The position numbers were made by a program, and so were the translations under genes. DNA of 64,000 nt from Paraburkholderia caribensis (lineage in GTDB: Bacteria > Pseudomonadota > Gammaproteobacteria > Burkholderiales > Burkholderiaceae): positions 310,001 to 374,000 of the forward strand of contig NZ_CP026104.1 of assembly GCF_002902945.1 (NCBI RefSeq). Reading direction: 5' to 3'. This document shows positions 54,503-63,060 of this stretch, piece by piece (the first letter of the stretch is position 1; every line of letters begins with the position of its first letter). Below the pieces are notes generated by a model. It was not told where the DNA came from and ran no database searches. It saw only the letters and a list, made by a program, of their open reading frames with translations.

Positions 54503-55531
54503 TCATTTCCCTTTTCTCTTCAACGCGGCGTCGAGTCTGGGATAAACCCGCCGTGTGTTGGTCTCGAAGATTTTGACGCGGTCATCGGGTGACAACGTTG
54601 CTGCGGCATCGATGTAGCGGCGCGTATCATCAAAGTGAAAACCCGTTTCCGGATCGACTCCGCGAACGGCACCGATCATTTCACTTGCAAACAGGATGTT
54701 TTCCACTGGAATCACATCGGTCAGCAGATCGATGCCGGGTTGATGGTAGACACACGTATCGAAAAAGATGTTGTTGAGCAGATGATCCTGAAGCGGTGGC
54801 AACTTCAGCTCTTGTGCCAATCCACGGAACCTTCCCCAGTGGTACGGCACGGCGCCACCGCCGTGTGGAATCACAAACCGCAGCGTTGGGAAGTCCCGGA
54901 AGAGATTCGAGGTGAGGCACTGCATGAATGCCGTTGTGTCTGCATTCAGATAATGTGCGCCTGTGGTATGAAAGCAGGCATTACAGCTGGTCGAAACATG
55001 CACCATTGCCGGTATGCCATGTTCGACCATCTTTTCGTATAGCGGGTACCAGTGACGGTCCGACAACGGCGGAGACGTCCAATGCCCTCCGGACGGATCC
55101 GGATTCAGATTAATTGCGACGAATCCATATTCCTTTACGCACCGTTCCAGTTCAGGGATACACGTCGCCGGGTCGACACCGGGCGATTGCGGGAGCATGG
55201 CTGCCCCAATGAAGTTATCCGGGAAAAGCTGCGACACGCGATAGCACAACTCATTGCAGATCGCAGCCCAAGTAGAGCTGGTCTCAAAGCTACCGATGTG
55301 ATGTGCCATGAAGCTTGCGCGCGGCGAGAAGATGGTCAGATCAATGCCGCGCTCCAACATCTTCTTCAGTTGGTTCCCAGCGATAGACTCCCTCAAATCG
55401 TCGTCACTGATTCTTAGTTCACTGGCGACTGGAGTCTGTGCAGGATCCGTCAAACCTGCAATCTGCTGACTTCTCCACGACTCCAACGCTTTAGGTGCGG
55501 TTGTGTAGTGTCCGTGGCAATCGATTATCAT
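54503..55531 (-). CDS. pmdE: 4-oxalomesaconate hydratase
   Basis: This 342-residue amidohydrolase-superfamily protein (LigJ type) begins MIIDCHGHYTTAPKALESWR. It carries IFSPRASFMAHHIG, INLNPDPSGGHWTSPPL, VHVSTSCN and FDTCVYHQPGIDLL typical of LigJ. It adds water to 4-oxalomesaconate to give 4-carboxy-4-hydroxy-2-oxoadipate. Its start overlaps the pmdU stop (ATGA). Confidence 0.94.
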   Translation of the reverse strand: MIIDCHGHYTTAPKALESWRSQQIAGLTDPAQTPVASELRISDDDLRESIAGNQLKKMLERGIDLTIFSPRASFMAHHIGSFETSSTWAAICNELCYRVSQLFPDNFIGAAMLPQSPGVDPATCIPELERCVKEYGFVAINLNPDPSGGHWTSPPLSDRHWYPLYEKMVEHGIPAMVHVSTSCNACFHTTGAHYLNADTTAFMQCLTSNLFRDFPTLRFVIPHGGGAVPYHWGRFRGLAQELKLPPLQDHLLNNIFFDTCVYHQPGIDLLTDVIPVENILFASEMIGAVRGVDPETGFHFDDTRRYIDAAATLSPDDRVKIFETNTRRVYPRLDAALKRKGK

Positions 55532-56637
55532 CGCGTCCCCGCTGGTTCAAATGCTTTGTCCTTGACCATCACCTCTCCACGCATGATCAGTCGTGCCGTC
55601 CTCAGTAACGCGGCACGTCGGATGACTTGCGGGTTTTCGCTATCCACTTCCAGTTCGACGCTGAACTCTCCAGACGGATGCTCGATCGATACCTGCTTGA
55701 CTACGCCCGGTGGTGTAGTTGCCAGGTCGTGTGCGACGCTGCCATCAAGTACACAGGCCGTAGCGACTGTGACGGCCGCGAGGACGCCGATGGCGTCATG
55801 GCAGACATGAGGAATAAAACAGCGCGTTGCTAGCGCGCCGCCTGCGACAGGTGGCGATACGAGGCACATCTTTGGGTAGTTCTTCGCGCTCGTGTCACCA
55901 AGACCCATCATCTCGCTGCAGCGCAACCGAAGTGCCTCAAGCTGCGCCTTCAGTTCGACGTCGGCATTGAGATCAGCCACAGTTTCACGTCCGGTTCGCC
56001 CCAGTGCCTGTGCTTGCACGAGCACCATCGGCATTCCGTTATCGATGCAGGTAACGTCAAGTGAACTTCCATTGCCCAGATCGACGCGATCCCGCACCCG
56101 GCCGGTTGGCAGCATCGAAGCGCAAACCGACCCTGCCGTATCGAGGAAATTGATAAGCACTGGAGCTGCCGTTCCCGGTACGCCATCGATACGTGCAGCC
56201 CCGTCGTACTCAGGGCGCCCTTCGGGCGTGTCGATGGTGATGTCGCAGGCCATACCGGTGTTCACCGTCAAAACGCGTGCGGTCGTCTGGCTTCCCTGAG
56301 GTGCGATCAGCCCGACTTCGAGCGCGAAGGGCACAACCGCAGCCAGCATGTTTCCGCAATTTGGGGTCGTATCGACCGTGTCCGCATTGGGCTGCAGTTG
56401 CGCGAAGAGGAATTCGAGGTCGATACCGGGGCGAGACCCGCGACTGACGATGGCCACCTTGCTGGTCAACGGATGCGCGCCGCCCAGTCCATCAATCTGT
56501 CGTAGATCCGGCGACCCGATCACGTCTAACAGCACGCGGTCACGAGTCGCCACGTCAGCGGGTAAATCCTCCGCCCTGAAAAACGGGCCACGCGAGGTTC
56601 CACCGCGCATAAACAGGCACGGAATGGGGCGTTGCAT
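55528..56637 (-). CDS. pmdU: 4-oxalomesaconate tautomerase (PrpF/LigU family)
   Basis: This 369-residue PrpF-family isomerase has PCLFMRGGTSRGPFFRAEDLP and DTTPNCGNMLAAVVPFALE at the N-terminus and VSPPVAGGALATRCFIPHVCHDA later. LigU shifts the double bond in the oxalomesaconate intermediate so the hydratase can act. It is the first gene of the pmd operon, with GGAGAC before the ATG, facing the divergent LysR. Confidence 0.92.
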   Translation of the reverse strand: MQRPIPCLFMRGGTSRGPFFRAEDLPADVATRDRVLLDVIGSPDLRQIDGLGGAHPLTSKVAIVSRGSRPGIDLEFLFAQLQPNADTVDTTPNCGNMLAAVVPFALEVGLIAPQGSQTTARVLTVNTGMACDITIDTPEGRPEYDGAARIDGVPGTAAPVLINFLDTAGSVCASMLPTGRVRDRVDLGNGSSLDVTCIDNGMPMVLVQAQALGRTGRETVADLNADVELKAQLEALRLRCSEMMGLGDTSAKNYPKMCLVSPPVAGGALATRCFIPHVCHDAIGVLAAVTVATACVLDGSVAHDLATTPPGVVKQVSIEHPSGEFSVELEVDSENPQVIRRAALLRTARLIMRGEVMVKDKAFEPAGTR

Positions 56638-56669
56638 GTGTCTCCTGTGTGTTGGATCGTCTTTGATAA

Positions 56670-56705
56670 GACATTGTTTTACACTATCAGATAGTACACA
56701 ATGTC
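56670..56705. promoter_or_regulatory. Large dyad operator between pmdU and its LysR regulator
   Basis: An outer dyad GACATTGT / ACAATGTC (56670-56677, 56698-56705) encloses an inner perfect dyad ACTATC-A-GATAGT (56683-56695). It lies midway in the 115-bp divergent gap and is a strong candidate LysR binding site. Confidence 0.65.
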
Positions 56706-56752
56706 ATTTCGTGTATATTAGATATGTTCAAATTGCATCTCAGGAGACGGCC

Positions 56753-57673
56753 GTGGAGCTGCGACAGCTTGAATATTTCGTCCACGTTGCCGAGTTAGGG
56801 AGCTTCACCCGGGCGGCAAATCTCCTGTCCATCGCGCAGCCGGTGTTGAGCCGACAGGTGCGAGCGCTTGAACTGGAGTTCCGGCAAGTGCTCCTTGAAC
56901 GCAATGGACGCGGAGTGACCCTCACGGAGCCCGGGCGGCGACTGCTGGAACACAGCCGGAGCATCCTTGCCCAGGTAGATCGTGTTCAATCTGATATGGA
57001 AGACGGCCGTGGCGAAGCAACGGGCAGGCTCGTGGTCGCGTTGCCTCCAAGTGTCAGTTCGGTGTTGACTGCCCCTCTCGTGCGAAGATTTCGCGAACGC
57101 TTTCCGAAAGCGACTCTGTGCATCCTGGAAGGCCTATCGGCCTATTCGCTGGAATGGCTGACAATTGGACGCGCCGATTGTGCAGTGGTCTACACGAATG
57201 CAACCTCGGCGACTGTGGAGCTTTCCCCGGTCCTGAGCGAACAGCTGTATCTGGTTTCCGCCGGCCCCGCTGCTCGATCTGCTGGAGACGTTCTGATAGG
57301 AGAGCCCGTCAGCCTCACGCAGGTAGCGCAGCACCAGCTTGTCATGCCGAGCCGACCCCACTCGATTCGACTGCTGCTCGAAGGTGCAATGGCTCAGGCT
57401 TCGTTGAAGCCGAACATCGCGCTAGAGATCGAAAGCATCCCCGCGATCCTCAATCTGGTACGTGATGAGCATCTCCATGCAGTGCTTTCTCTGAAGGCAG
57501 TTCAATCTGGAGGGCAGCAACAGGACTTCTATGTGCGTCCTATTGTCGACCCTCCGCTTCAAACCACGATATGGATTGCAACGTCAGCCCAACGCCCAAG
57601 CGGACCTTTGCTCGAACAGGCGATTCCGCTGCTCCGCCAGACGCTGTGTGACCTGTGGGACACACGCCTATGA
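56753..57673 (+). CDS. LysR-family regulator of the pmd operon (GTG start)
   Basis: This 306-residue LysR protein has an HTH in RQLEYFVHVAELGSFTRAANLLSIAQPVLSRQVRALE and an effector domain from about 92. The frame is open far upstream into pmdU, but the true start is GTG at 56753: AGGAG lies 6 bp before it and the HTH begins at once. It is divergent from pmdU and is the likely activator of the pathway, with protocatechuate or a derivative as probable inducer (inference). Confidence 0.92.
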   Translation: MELRQLEYFVHVAELGSFTRAANLLSIAQPVLSRQVRALELEFRQVLLERNGRGVTLTEPGRRLLEHSRSILAQVDRVQSDMEDGRGEATGRLVVALPPSVSSVLTAPLVRRFRERFPKATLCILEGLSAYSLEWLTIGRADCAVVYTNATSATVELSPVLSEQLYLVSAGPAARSAGDVLIGEPVSLTQVAQHQLVMPSRPHSIRLLLEGAMAQASLKPNIALEIESIPAILNLVRDEHLHAVLSLKAVQSGGQQQDFYVRPIVDPPLQTTIWIATSAQRPSGPLLEQAIPLLRQTLCDLWDTRL

Positions 57674-57849
57674 CAATTCCTGTTGAGGTCGACTATTTCT
57701 GCTAGCCGGACGATTAATTGCGCTAGCGACCTCTTCTAAATCGCCGTTTGACCGTGTCTCTGCGATATCTGCCGACGCTTGATATCGACTGCTGCATGCT
57801 GCCCGCGCGGCGCAACACCGGGGGTGGGGCCGTTTCGAGTTGTGCGCCA

Positions 57850-58682
57850 GGCTGTGTCAGGTTGGTGGACACGCGGCGGTAGAATGAAGCGATGAACAAA
57901 ACGAAATCGCCTTATCACGCCCACCGCTTCCCTGCTGTCGTCATCAGCTACGCGGTTCGCTGGTATTTCCGGTTCAGCCTGAGCTTGCGCGACATCGAAG
58001 AATTGTTGCTCGAGCGAGGCGTCGTGGTCACGTACGAAACGATCCGTTGTTGGTGTGACAAATTCGGTGCTGGATTCGCCAGATGCGCCAAGGCGGTGCG
58101 GCGCAAGCCAGGCCACACGTGGCACATCGACGAGATGTTCGTGACGCTGCGCGGCGATCCGTATCTGTTGTGGCGTGCCGTCGACGAGCATGGCGCAGAA
58201 CTCGACGTGCTGGTGCAGAAGCGGCGCGACAAGGCCGCGGCCAAGCGCTTCTTTCGACGTGTGCTGCGATCGAACCCGGTGCCGCGGAAGATCGTGACGG
58301 ATCAACTGCGCAGTTATCCGGCAGCGAAGGCTGACATCCCTGAACTCGCGCAGGTCAAGCACGTTTTCGTCAAAGCAGCCGCACGAGTAAACAACCGCGC
58401 GGAGAATAGCCATCAGCCAACCCGCAGGCGCGAGCGCCAGATGTGCGGCTTTCGCGACGCGCGTCGCACGCAGGCGTTTCTCTCATGCTTCGGCCCGATC
58501 CGGCAGCACTTTGCGTTACCCAGACATCGGATGAACGCCGGAATATCATCGCTCCATACTGAAGGAGCGCCTCTCCACATGGTATGTCTTGACCGTCCCA
58601 GCCTCAAATGATCAAGTTATCTGATAAGGATAACTACTCTTATGCCAGACACGTAGCCTACGCCCGTCAACTTGACAGCGCC
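57850..58682 (+). mobile_element. IS6-family insertion sequence
   Basis: An element of about 830 bp. The left end reads GGCTGTGTCAGGTTGGTGGA (from about 57850); the right end, inward on the other strand, reads GGCGCTGTCAAGTTGACGGG (about 58682 to 58663), an imperfect match. The size and single transposase gene fit IS6. It sits directly after the pmd regulator and before the quorum-sensing-like pair, and may have brought the two together. Confidence 0.75.
57892..58611 (+). CDS. IS6-family transposase
   Basis: This 239-residue DDE transposase has RDIEELLLERGVVVTYETIR, TWHIDEMFVTLRG (Asp), KIVTDQLRSYPAA (Asp) and NNRAENSHQPTRRRER (Glu), the typical IS26-like order. The last 30 residues differ from common members but follow a full catalytic core. 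It is probably active. Confidence 0.95.
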   Translation: MNKTKSPYHAHRFPAVVISYAVRWYFRFSLSLRDIEELLLERGVVVTYETIRCWCDKFGAGFARCAKAVRRKPGHTWHIDEMFVTLRGDPYLLWRAVDEHGAELDVLVQKRRDKAAAKRFFRRVLRSNPVPRKIVTDQLRSYPAAKADIPELAQVKHVFVKAAARVNNRAENSHQPTRRRERQMCGFRDARRTQAFLSCFGPIRQHFALPRHRMNAGISSLHTEGAPLHMVCLDRPSLK

Positions 58683-58965
58683 CCGCCACGAATTACCAAC
58701 AGTCCTTTACATTGGGAGCAGTAGCACGAGCGTGTCGTTCTGTCCACACACAGAAGCGAACCGATCGTTAACGCGTTTGCAAACGTCAAGTTGACCTACA
58801 GCGGCCGTATGGCCTTGGCTTGCTATCGCCGAAGGATCTTAATGCCCCCTGCTACCCTGCGCTGCCCGCACATAGTTACCGCGAAGGCGCGGGCTAGCGC
58901 CGCCTTGCTTTGAAGTGTCCTGACACGACAACGTACATCTTCTCCGACAGGGTTCTCAGCTTCAT

Positions 58966-61542
58966 TCAAACCTCCCCCGACACCTGAGGATGACCGCGAT
59001 TCGCCGTAGCCGAGGCGAAGTATGCCTCCAGCGCCTCAGTCGATCGATTTCCTAGTGTGGAAATCTGCTCAAGCCAGTCCGGCTCAAGGGGCCATTGACC
59101 TTGCTTGATGCTCGGATAGATCGTCTCCGCAAACGCATGCAGTGCCTTGGCACCGATGTTGCCGCTGACACCGAGAAGCCGGTGCAAGGCAGCATGCGTC
59201 GACTCGATGTCATGCGCTGCCACACTGGTCGCAAGATGCGCCTGAAGAGAACGGATCTGTTCAATAGCGCTGAGAAAACTCTGATCCAACAGGTCGAGCG
59301 ATGTGAGTTCATCAAGCTGCATTTCATCGAGCAACTGACCTCCTTTTCTCGCCCCCGCAATAGCGGCGCCGGTTACGGGCGCAGTCAGGTCGGAACCGGC
59401 GTCCTCGACAGTCGAAGATTCCACTCGGGCGAACTGTCTCGCGAGGCATGCATGAAGCAAGCCGATCTGCACTGGCTTGACCAGCACCTCGTCCATACCG
59501 GCACGCAGGCACGCTTGAACAGCGCCCACGTCAGCGTGACCCGTAAGCGCAATGATGGGCACGCCGGACGCGGCATCGGCGCGTGCGCGGATCGCCAGCG
59601 CCGTCGCTACGCCATCCATGCCCGGCATGTTGACGTCCATCAGGATGGCATCGACGCCTGGCTGCTCGTCCAATCGTCCGAGGACGGCCAAACCGTGTTC
59701 TGCTTCGATGACACCGGCACCGAAGCGCTCAAGATAACTTTTCGCCACCAGTCTGCTATAGGTGTCGTCATCGGCCACGATGACCGTACGGCCCGAGAAG
59801 CCATCGAACATCTGCTTCGAGCGGTGGCGCGTGCCGCTTTCCAGAAGCGCCCTCAGCGTCGTGATCAACTGCACCGCGCCGCACGATTTGCTAAGCGTGA
59901 GATCCATGCCGGCTCGTTGCGCGAGAACGCGTGCAATGCCGCGATGCTCCGCGGTGTAGCCCGCAATCGGCACGTTCCTGTTGATACCCGTGCTGTTTGC
60001 ACGGATCTTCTCGGTGGTCGTGTAACCGTCCATCACCGGCATATTGATGTCCATCAATACCAAGTTCCAAGCCGGCGGCTGCCGCAACAGTGCGAGCGCT
60101 TCCTCACCGTTCTCCGCCTCGCTGACCTGCACGCCCACTTTGGACAGGACGCGCGACACTCTCGCCCTCTGGTCGGCATCGTCGTCCACCACAAGGATGC
60201 GCTTGCCGTTGAAGAACGCCCTCGATTGCTCGACGACCTCGCGTTCGTGCGCCGCGATCTCTTCTCGCGAGACTAGCGGGAATTGCAGTGTGAATTGCGT
60301 GAATTTTCCGACTTCGGAATCGCAGGATATCTTGCCGCCAAACGAACGCATTGCCCGCTGACAGTACGCAAGGCCCAATCCCGTGCCCGCAGGGTTTCCC
60401 GTCGTCTGGAAAGGCTTGAACAGCTCCGCCATGACCCCTGGTGCAATACCAGGCCCGGTGTCGCGAACGGTCACCTGCTGGCGATCTACTGTCAGCGTAA
60501 TCGCGGCAGACGGATGTGAGGCAATATGATGAAGCGCGTTCCTGATCAGGTTGAACAACGCGAACAGGTAGACCGTTTCATCGATCTTGAATGTGAAGTC
60601 CTCAATGACGCTCAGACTGACCTTGCTGCGTTCCTTTCTGTCACCGAAGCCGTACTCCTCGATTGCCTTACGCGTCGTTTCCGCAGCGCTCAGATAGACG
60701 AGGTGATCTGGGCGTATAGGCTTCGCACTTACCTCGTCCAGTGTCATCGCGATGATCCGCAAGCCGCGGTCGATTGCCAGTTGGCCGTAAGTGAGATGGT
60801 GAAACAATAAAGCGGTGCCGTCGGGTGACACCCGGGACGACCCGTTGGTGCCTGTGATGACAGGAAGCGCCTCATCCACGCGATCGAGCACATACCGCAA
60901 CTGGCTGAGTGGATTTCTCATCTCGTGTGCAATCGTGCCAGCCAGGGCGCGAAGCGCCTCATTTCGGGCCTGCGCGGTAATCCCCTTCATGTTGCTGTAG
61001 CTGAAGGTCACGCCAGCGCATATGCCGAACGTGAAAATCGGCAGGTAGAGATAGAGAAACAGATTCGAGTCCAGATGGATGGATTGAGGTACCGCGATCC
61101 ATGCACATAGCACAGCGAGACCGCCGCCCAGGAACACGTTGAGCAACAGAACCACGAAAGAAGGGAAAATGGCAATCAGGAAGAAGACCATCCCTAGTTC
61201 GGCCATGGACCACAGCACCGAATAGTGACTGGCTAGCAGGTAATACGTGAAAAAGAACGGTAGCGAGTACGCTACCGTCAGAAAATAATACCAGGGCAGC
61301 AAAGGCGCCATCGCGGCGGGCCAGAAACGGCGCACGAGCAGAAGCAGGCTGGCCGCCATGCCGACGATGCGCATCGCCATGCTTTCGTTGGGTTGCGGAT
61401 CGACGTACGTCCACCAGAACCAGTAAACGGGATGTCCGATGGCACCTATTACGCCTACGGCCAGCACACTGTAATCAGACATATGATACGAGTCAGATAC
61501 CCGTTTGCTGATATAGCCAATGACCCTCGCGGTGGCTTTCAT
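58966..61542 (-). CDS. CqsS-like membrane hybrid histidine kinase with two receivers and an Hpt domain
   Basis: The 858 residues hold a multi-helix membrane domain (about 25-180) whose segments GHPVYWFWWTYVDPQPNES and YYFLTVAYSLPFFFTYYLL resemble the autoinducer receptor domain of Vibrio CqsS. A HisKA box follows (AGTIAHEMRNPLSQL, His206), then an ATPase domain (NLIRNAL at 331, DTGPGIAPG, GTGLGLAYC), receiver 1 (446-565, Asp498, with LSKS instead of KP at 551), receiver 2 (585-700, Asp636, Lys689), and an Hpt domain (His787 in ALHRLLGVSGNIGA). It is a complete internal phosphorelay in one protein. It lies 27 bp downstream of a ketosynthase-like gene. No response regulator or CqsA is nearby. 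Confidence 0.9.
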   Translation of the reverse strand: MKATARVIGYISKRVSDSYHMSDYSVLAVGVIGAIGHPVYWFWWTYVDPQPNESMAMRIVGMAASLLLLVRRFWPAAMAPLLPWYYFLTVAYSLPFFFTYYLLASHYSVLWSMAELGMVFFLIAIFPSFVVLLLNVFLGGGLAVLCAWIAVPQSIHLDSNLFLYLYLPIFTFGICAGVTFSYSNMKGITAQARNEALRALAGTIAHEMRNPLSQLRYVLDRVDEALPVITGTNGSSRVSPDGTALLFHHLTYGQLAIDRGLRIIAMTLDEVSAKPIRPDHLVYLSAAETTRKAIEEYGFGDRKERSKVSLSVIEDFTFKIDETVYLFALFNLIRNALHHIASHPSAAITLTVDRQQVTVRDTGPGIAPGVMAELFKPFQTTGNPAGTGLGLAYCQRAMRSFGGKISCDSEVGKFTQFTLQFPLVSREEIAAHEREVVEQSRAFFNGKRILVVDDDADQRARVSRVLSKVGVQVSEAENGEEALALLRQPPAWNLVLMDINMPVMDGYTTTEKIRANSTGINRNVPIAGYTAEHRGIARVLAQRAGMDLTLSKSCGAVQLITTLRALLESGTRHRSKQMFDGFSGRTVIVADDDTYSRLVAKSYLERFGAGVIEAEHGLAVLGRLDEQPGVDAILMDVNMPGMDGVATALAIRARADAASGVPIIALTGHADVGAVQACLRAGMDEVLVKPVQIGLLHACLARQFARVESSTVEDAGSDLTAPVTGAAIAGARKGGQLLDEMQLDELTSLDLLDQSFLSAIEQIRSLQAHLATSVAAHDIESTHAALHRLLGVSGNIGAKALHAFAETIYPSIKQGQWPLEPDWLEQISTLGNRSTEALEAYFASATANRGHPQVSGEV

Positions 61543-61569
61543 GTTTTTTTGAGCTGTTGTGACTCAGCC

Positions 61570-62607
61570 TCAGAATCTGAAGCTGCTTGCGTTAAATGAC
61601 ATGCCGGCGCTGCCTACCCAGCATAGCACCCGATCACCCCGGTTGAGCCGGCCTCTGTCTTTCGCCAGTGATATGGCCGCCGGGATCGACGCCGAAACAA
61701 GGTTTCCCGTCTCCGGATAAATATGGTAGATCTTGTCGTCGATCCCTGCCCGCACGCCATAGCCATGCCACGCCGCCTTCGAAGAGGCATGCGTGAAGAC
61801 GATGTCAATTTCATTTTTCGGGATCGGGAGCTTCGAAAGCACCTCCGTGATCTCATCTGAGTTCTTGTGCAGTTCGTGACCGAAAGATGTAAAACGCATG
61901 TCACCGTTTGCTCCGATCCGTTCAGTCGGGTGACAAAAACCCTCGTAGCCCGGAATCGGGATAGTACACAGGTCTGACGCCTCTGGCTTGCCCCGGAAAG
62001 CAAAGCTGAAATTGCCGGGCTCGTTCGCGACAATCAGGGTCGCCGTCGCCGCTTCTCCTATTGTGAACGAGGGCAGCGTGTATTCCAGTTGCGCCTGGTT
62101 CTTCAGGACGAAATTCGCGGGATAGAGCGGTCCGCCGTTGAGCATGTTGAATTCGGCATTCACGATCATCGCGTTGCGATACTGACCGGTCTTGAAGAGA
62201 CTATCGGCAATCGACATCGCCCTTGTCCAGCTCATGCATGCATCCACCACATCGAAGCACTCGGCGTTTTTGAATCCGAGCGTGCTGGCCATCATGTGAC
62301 TGTTGCCGGGCTCGAGGAAGCCTCTGCCAATACCGACGAATATAAACAGTTCGATATGCTCTGGCCTAAGATACGTCTCGGACATCGCCTTGCGCGTCGC
62401 CATTGCGACATGGTCAATCGGCGACTCATGACTGTGACACCAACGGCGGTTGACGAGGCCACTACGGTCGAGCAACGTCTTTACGGTTCGCATAGCTCTG
62501 TTGATGTCGCCCTCGAACCCAGTCGAATGAAACCGGATCATGTCGACAACCTCGTCGTTGGTGACGGTTCTGGAGGGAAGGCTGGCCGCTACGTTTTTGA
62601 TAAGCAT
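61570..62607 (-). CDS. Ketoacyl synthase III (KASIII/FabH-like) enzyme, possible signal synthase
   Basis: This 345-residue thiolase-fold condensing enzyme has the catalytic triad: Cys124 in DVVDACMSW, His273 in IVFTHASSKAAW, and Asn302 in PETGNLVSASIP. The start MLIKNVAASLPSRTVTNDEV at 62607 matches FabH-like proteins; a GTG at 62715 would add 36 residues without family likeness. It differs enough from housekeeping FabH to suggest a special product such as an acyl ketone, pyrone or quinolone-like compound. It is upstream of, and same strand as, the CqsS-like kinase, so it is the likely source of that kinase's ligand (inference from context). Confidence 0.88.
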   Translation of the reverse strand: MLIKNVAASLPSRTVTNDEVVDMIRFHSTGFEGDINRAMRTVKTLLDRSGLVNRRWCHSHESPIDHVAMATRKAMSETYLRPEHIELFIFVGIGRGFLEPGNSHMMASTLGFKNAECFDVVDACMSWTRAMSIADSLFKTGQYRNAMIVNAEFNMLNGGPLYPANFVLKNQAQLEYTLPSFTIGEAATATLIVANEPGNFSFAFRGKPEASDLCTIPIPGYEGFCHPTERIGANGDMRFTSFGHELHKNSDEITEVLSKLPIPKNEIDIVFTHASSKAAWHGYGVRAGIDDKIYHIYPETGNLVSASIPAAISLAKDRGRLNRGDRVLCWVGSAGMSFNASSFRF

Positions 62608-62969
62608 ATTAAGTCCGTGATTGATAGCGTGAACAAGATCATGTTCGTGCGGATGCACGCGGAAGCCTTGTGTCAGGTTCCGGCCTATGCGGCGTGGGTA
62701 CCTTAACGTGTTCACGGTCCATCACAGAATTCGTTGTATTGTCCTCCACCTGAAGAACAGGGAATCACAGTCCAGGCCTTCCCTTTTCCGCGAAGCGTCG
62801 ACATGACGAATTGTCCATCGCGTATGGCTGGTCCTTATCCAGTTAGTGGGACACGTTCGATAGTCGCGCTGGTGAAATCGCGGTGTGTCGACCCTTGAGC
62901 GCTCCGTCTCAACGGGTTGGACCATCAGGGAAAGCTTCCCCGACGGCGCGCTACGGCATCGGTCTCACG
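62608..62969. other. Promoter region between the ketosynthase and nucleotidyltransferase genes
   Basis: About 360 bp of divergent intergenic DNA. It includes the unused upstream extension of the ketosynthase frame (to 62715). No other gene is seen. Confidence 0.4.
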
Positions 62970-63002
62970 GGTATCAGTAGTTTATTAAAAACTACTGATA
63001 CC
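62970..63002. promoter_or_regulatory. Perfect 14-bp palindrome upstream of the nucleotidyltransferase gene
   Basis: GGTATCAGTAGTTT-ATTAA-AAACTACTGATACC is an exact inverted repeat with a 5-base AT-rich spacer, 58 bp before the ATG. It is a likely operator. Confidence 0.7.
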
Positions 63003-63029
63003 AACACAAGTAGCACAGAGTATCATTGT

Positions 63030-63052
63030 CAGTAATTTATAGAAAACTACTG
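63030..63052. promoter_or_regulatory. Second, imperfect copy of the palindrome
   Basis: CAGTAATTT-ATAG-AAAACTACTG repeats the core AGTAnTTT/AAACTACT of the upstream palindrome and ends 8 bp before the ATG. Binding here would block translation initiation or RNA polymerase. Confidence 0.6.
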
Positions 63053-63060
63053 AGAAACAC

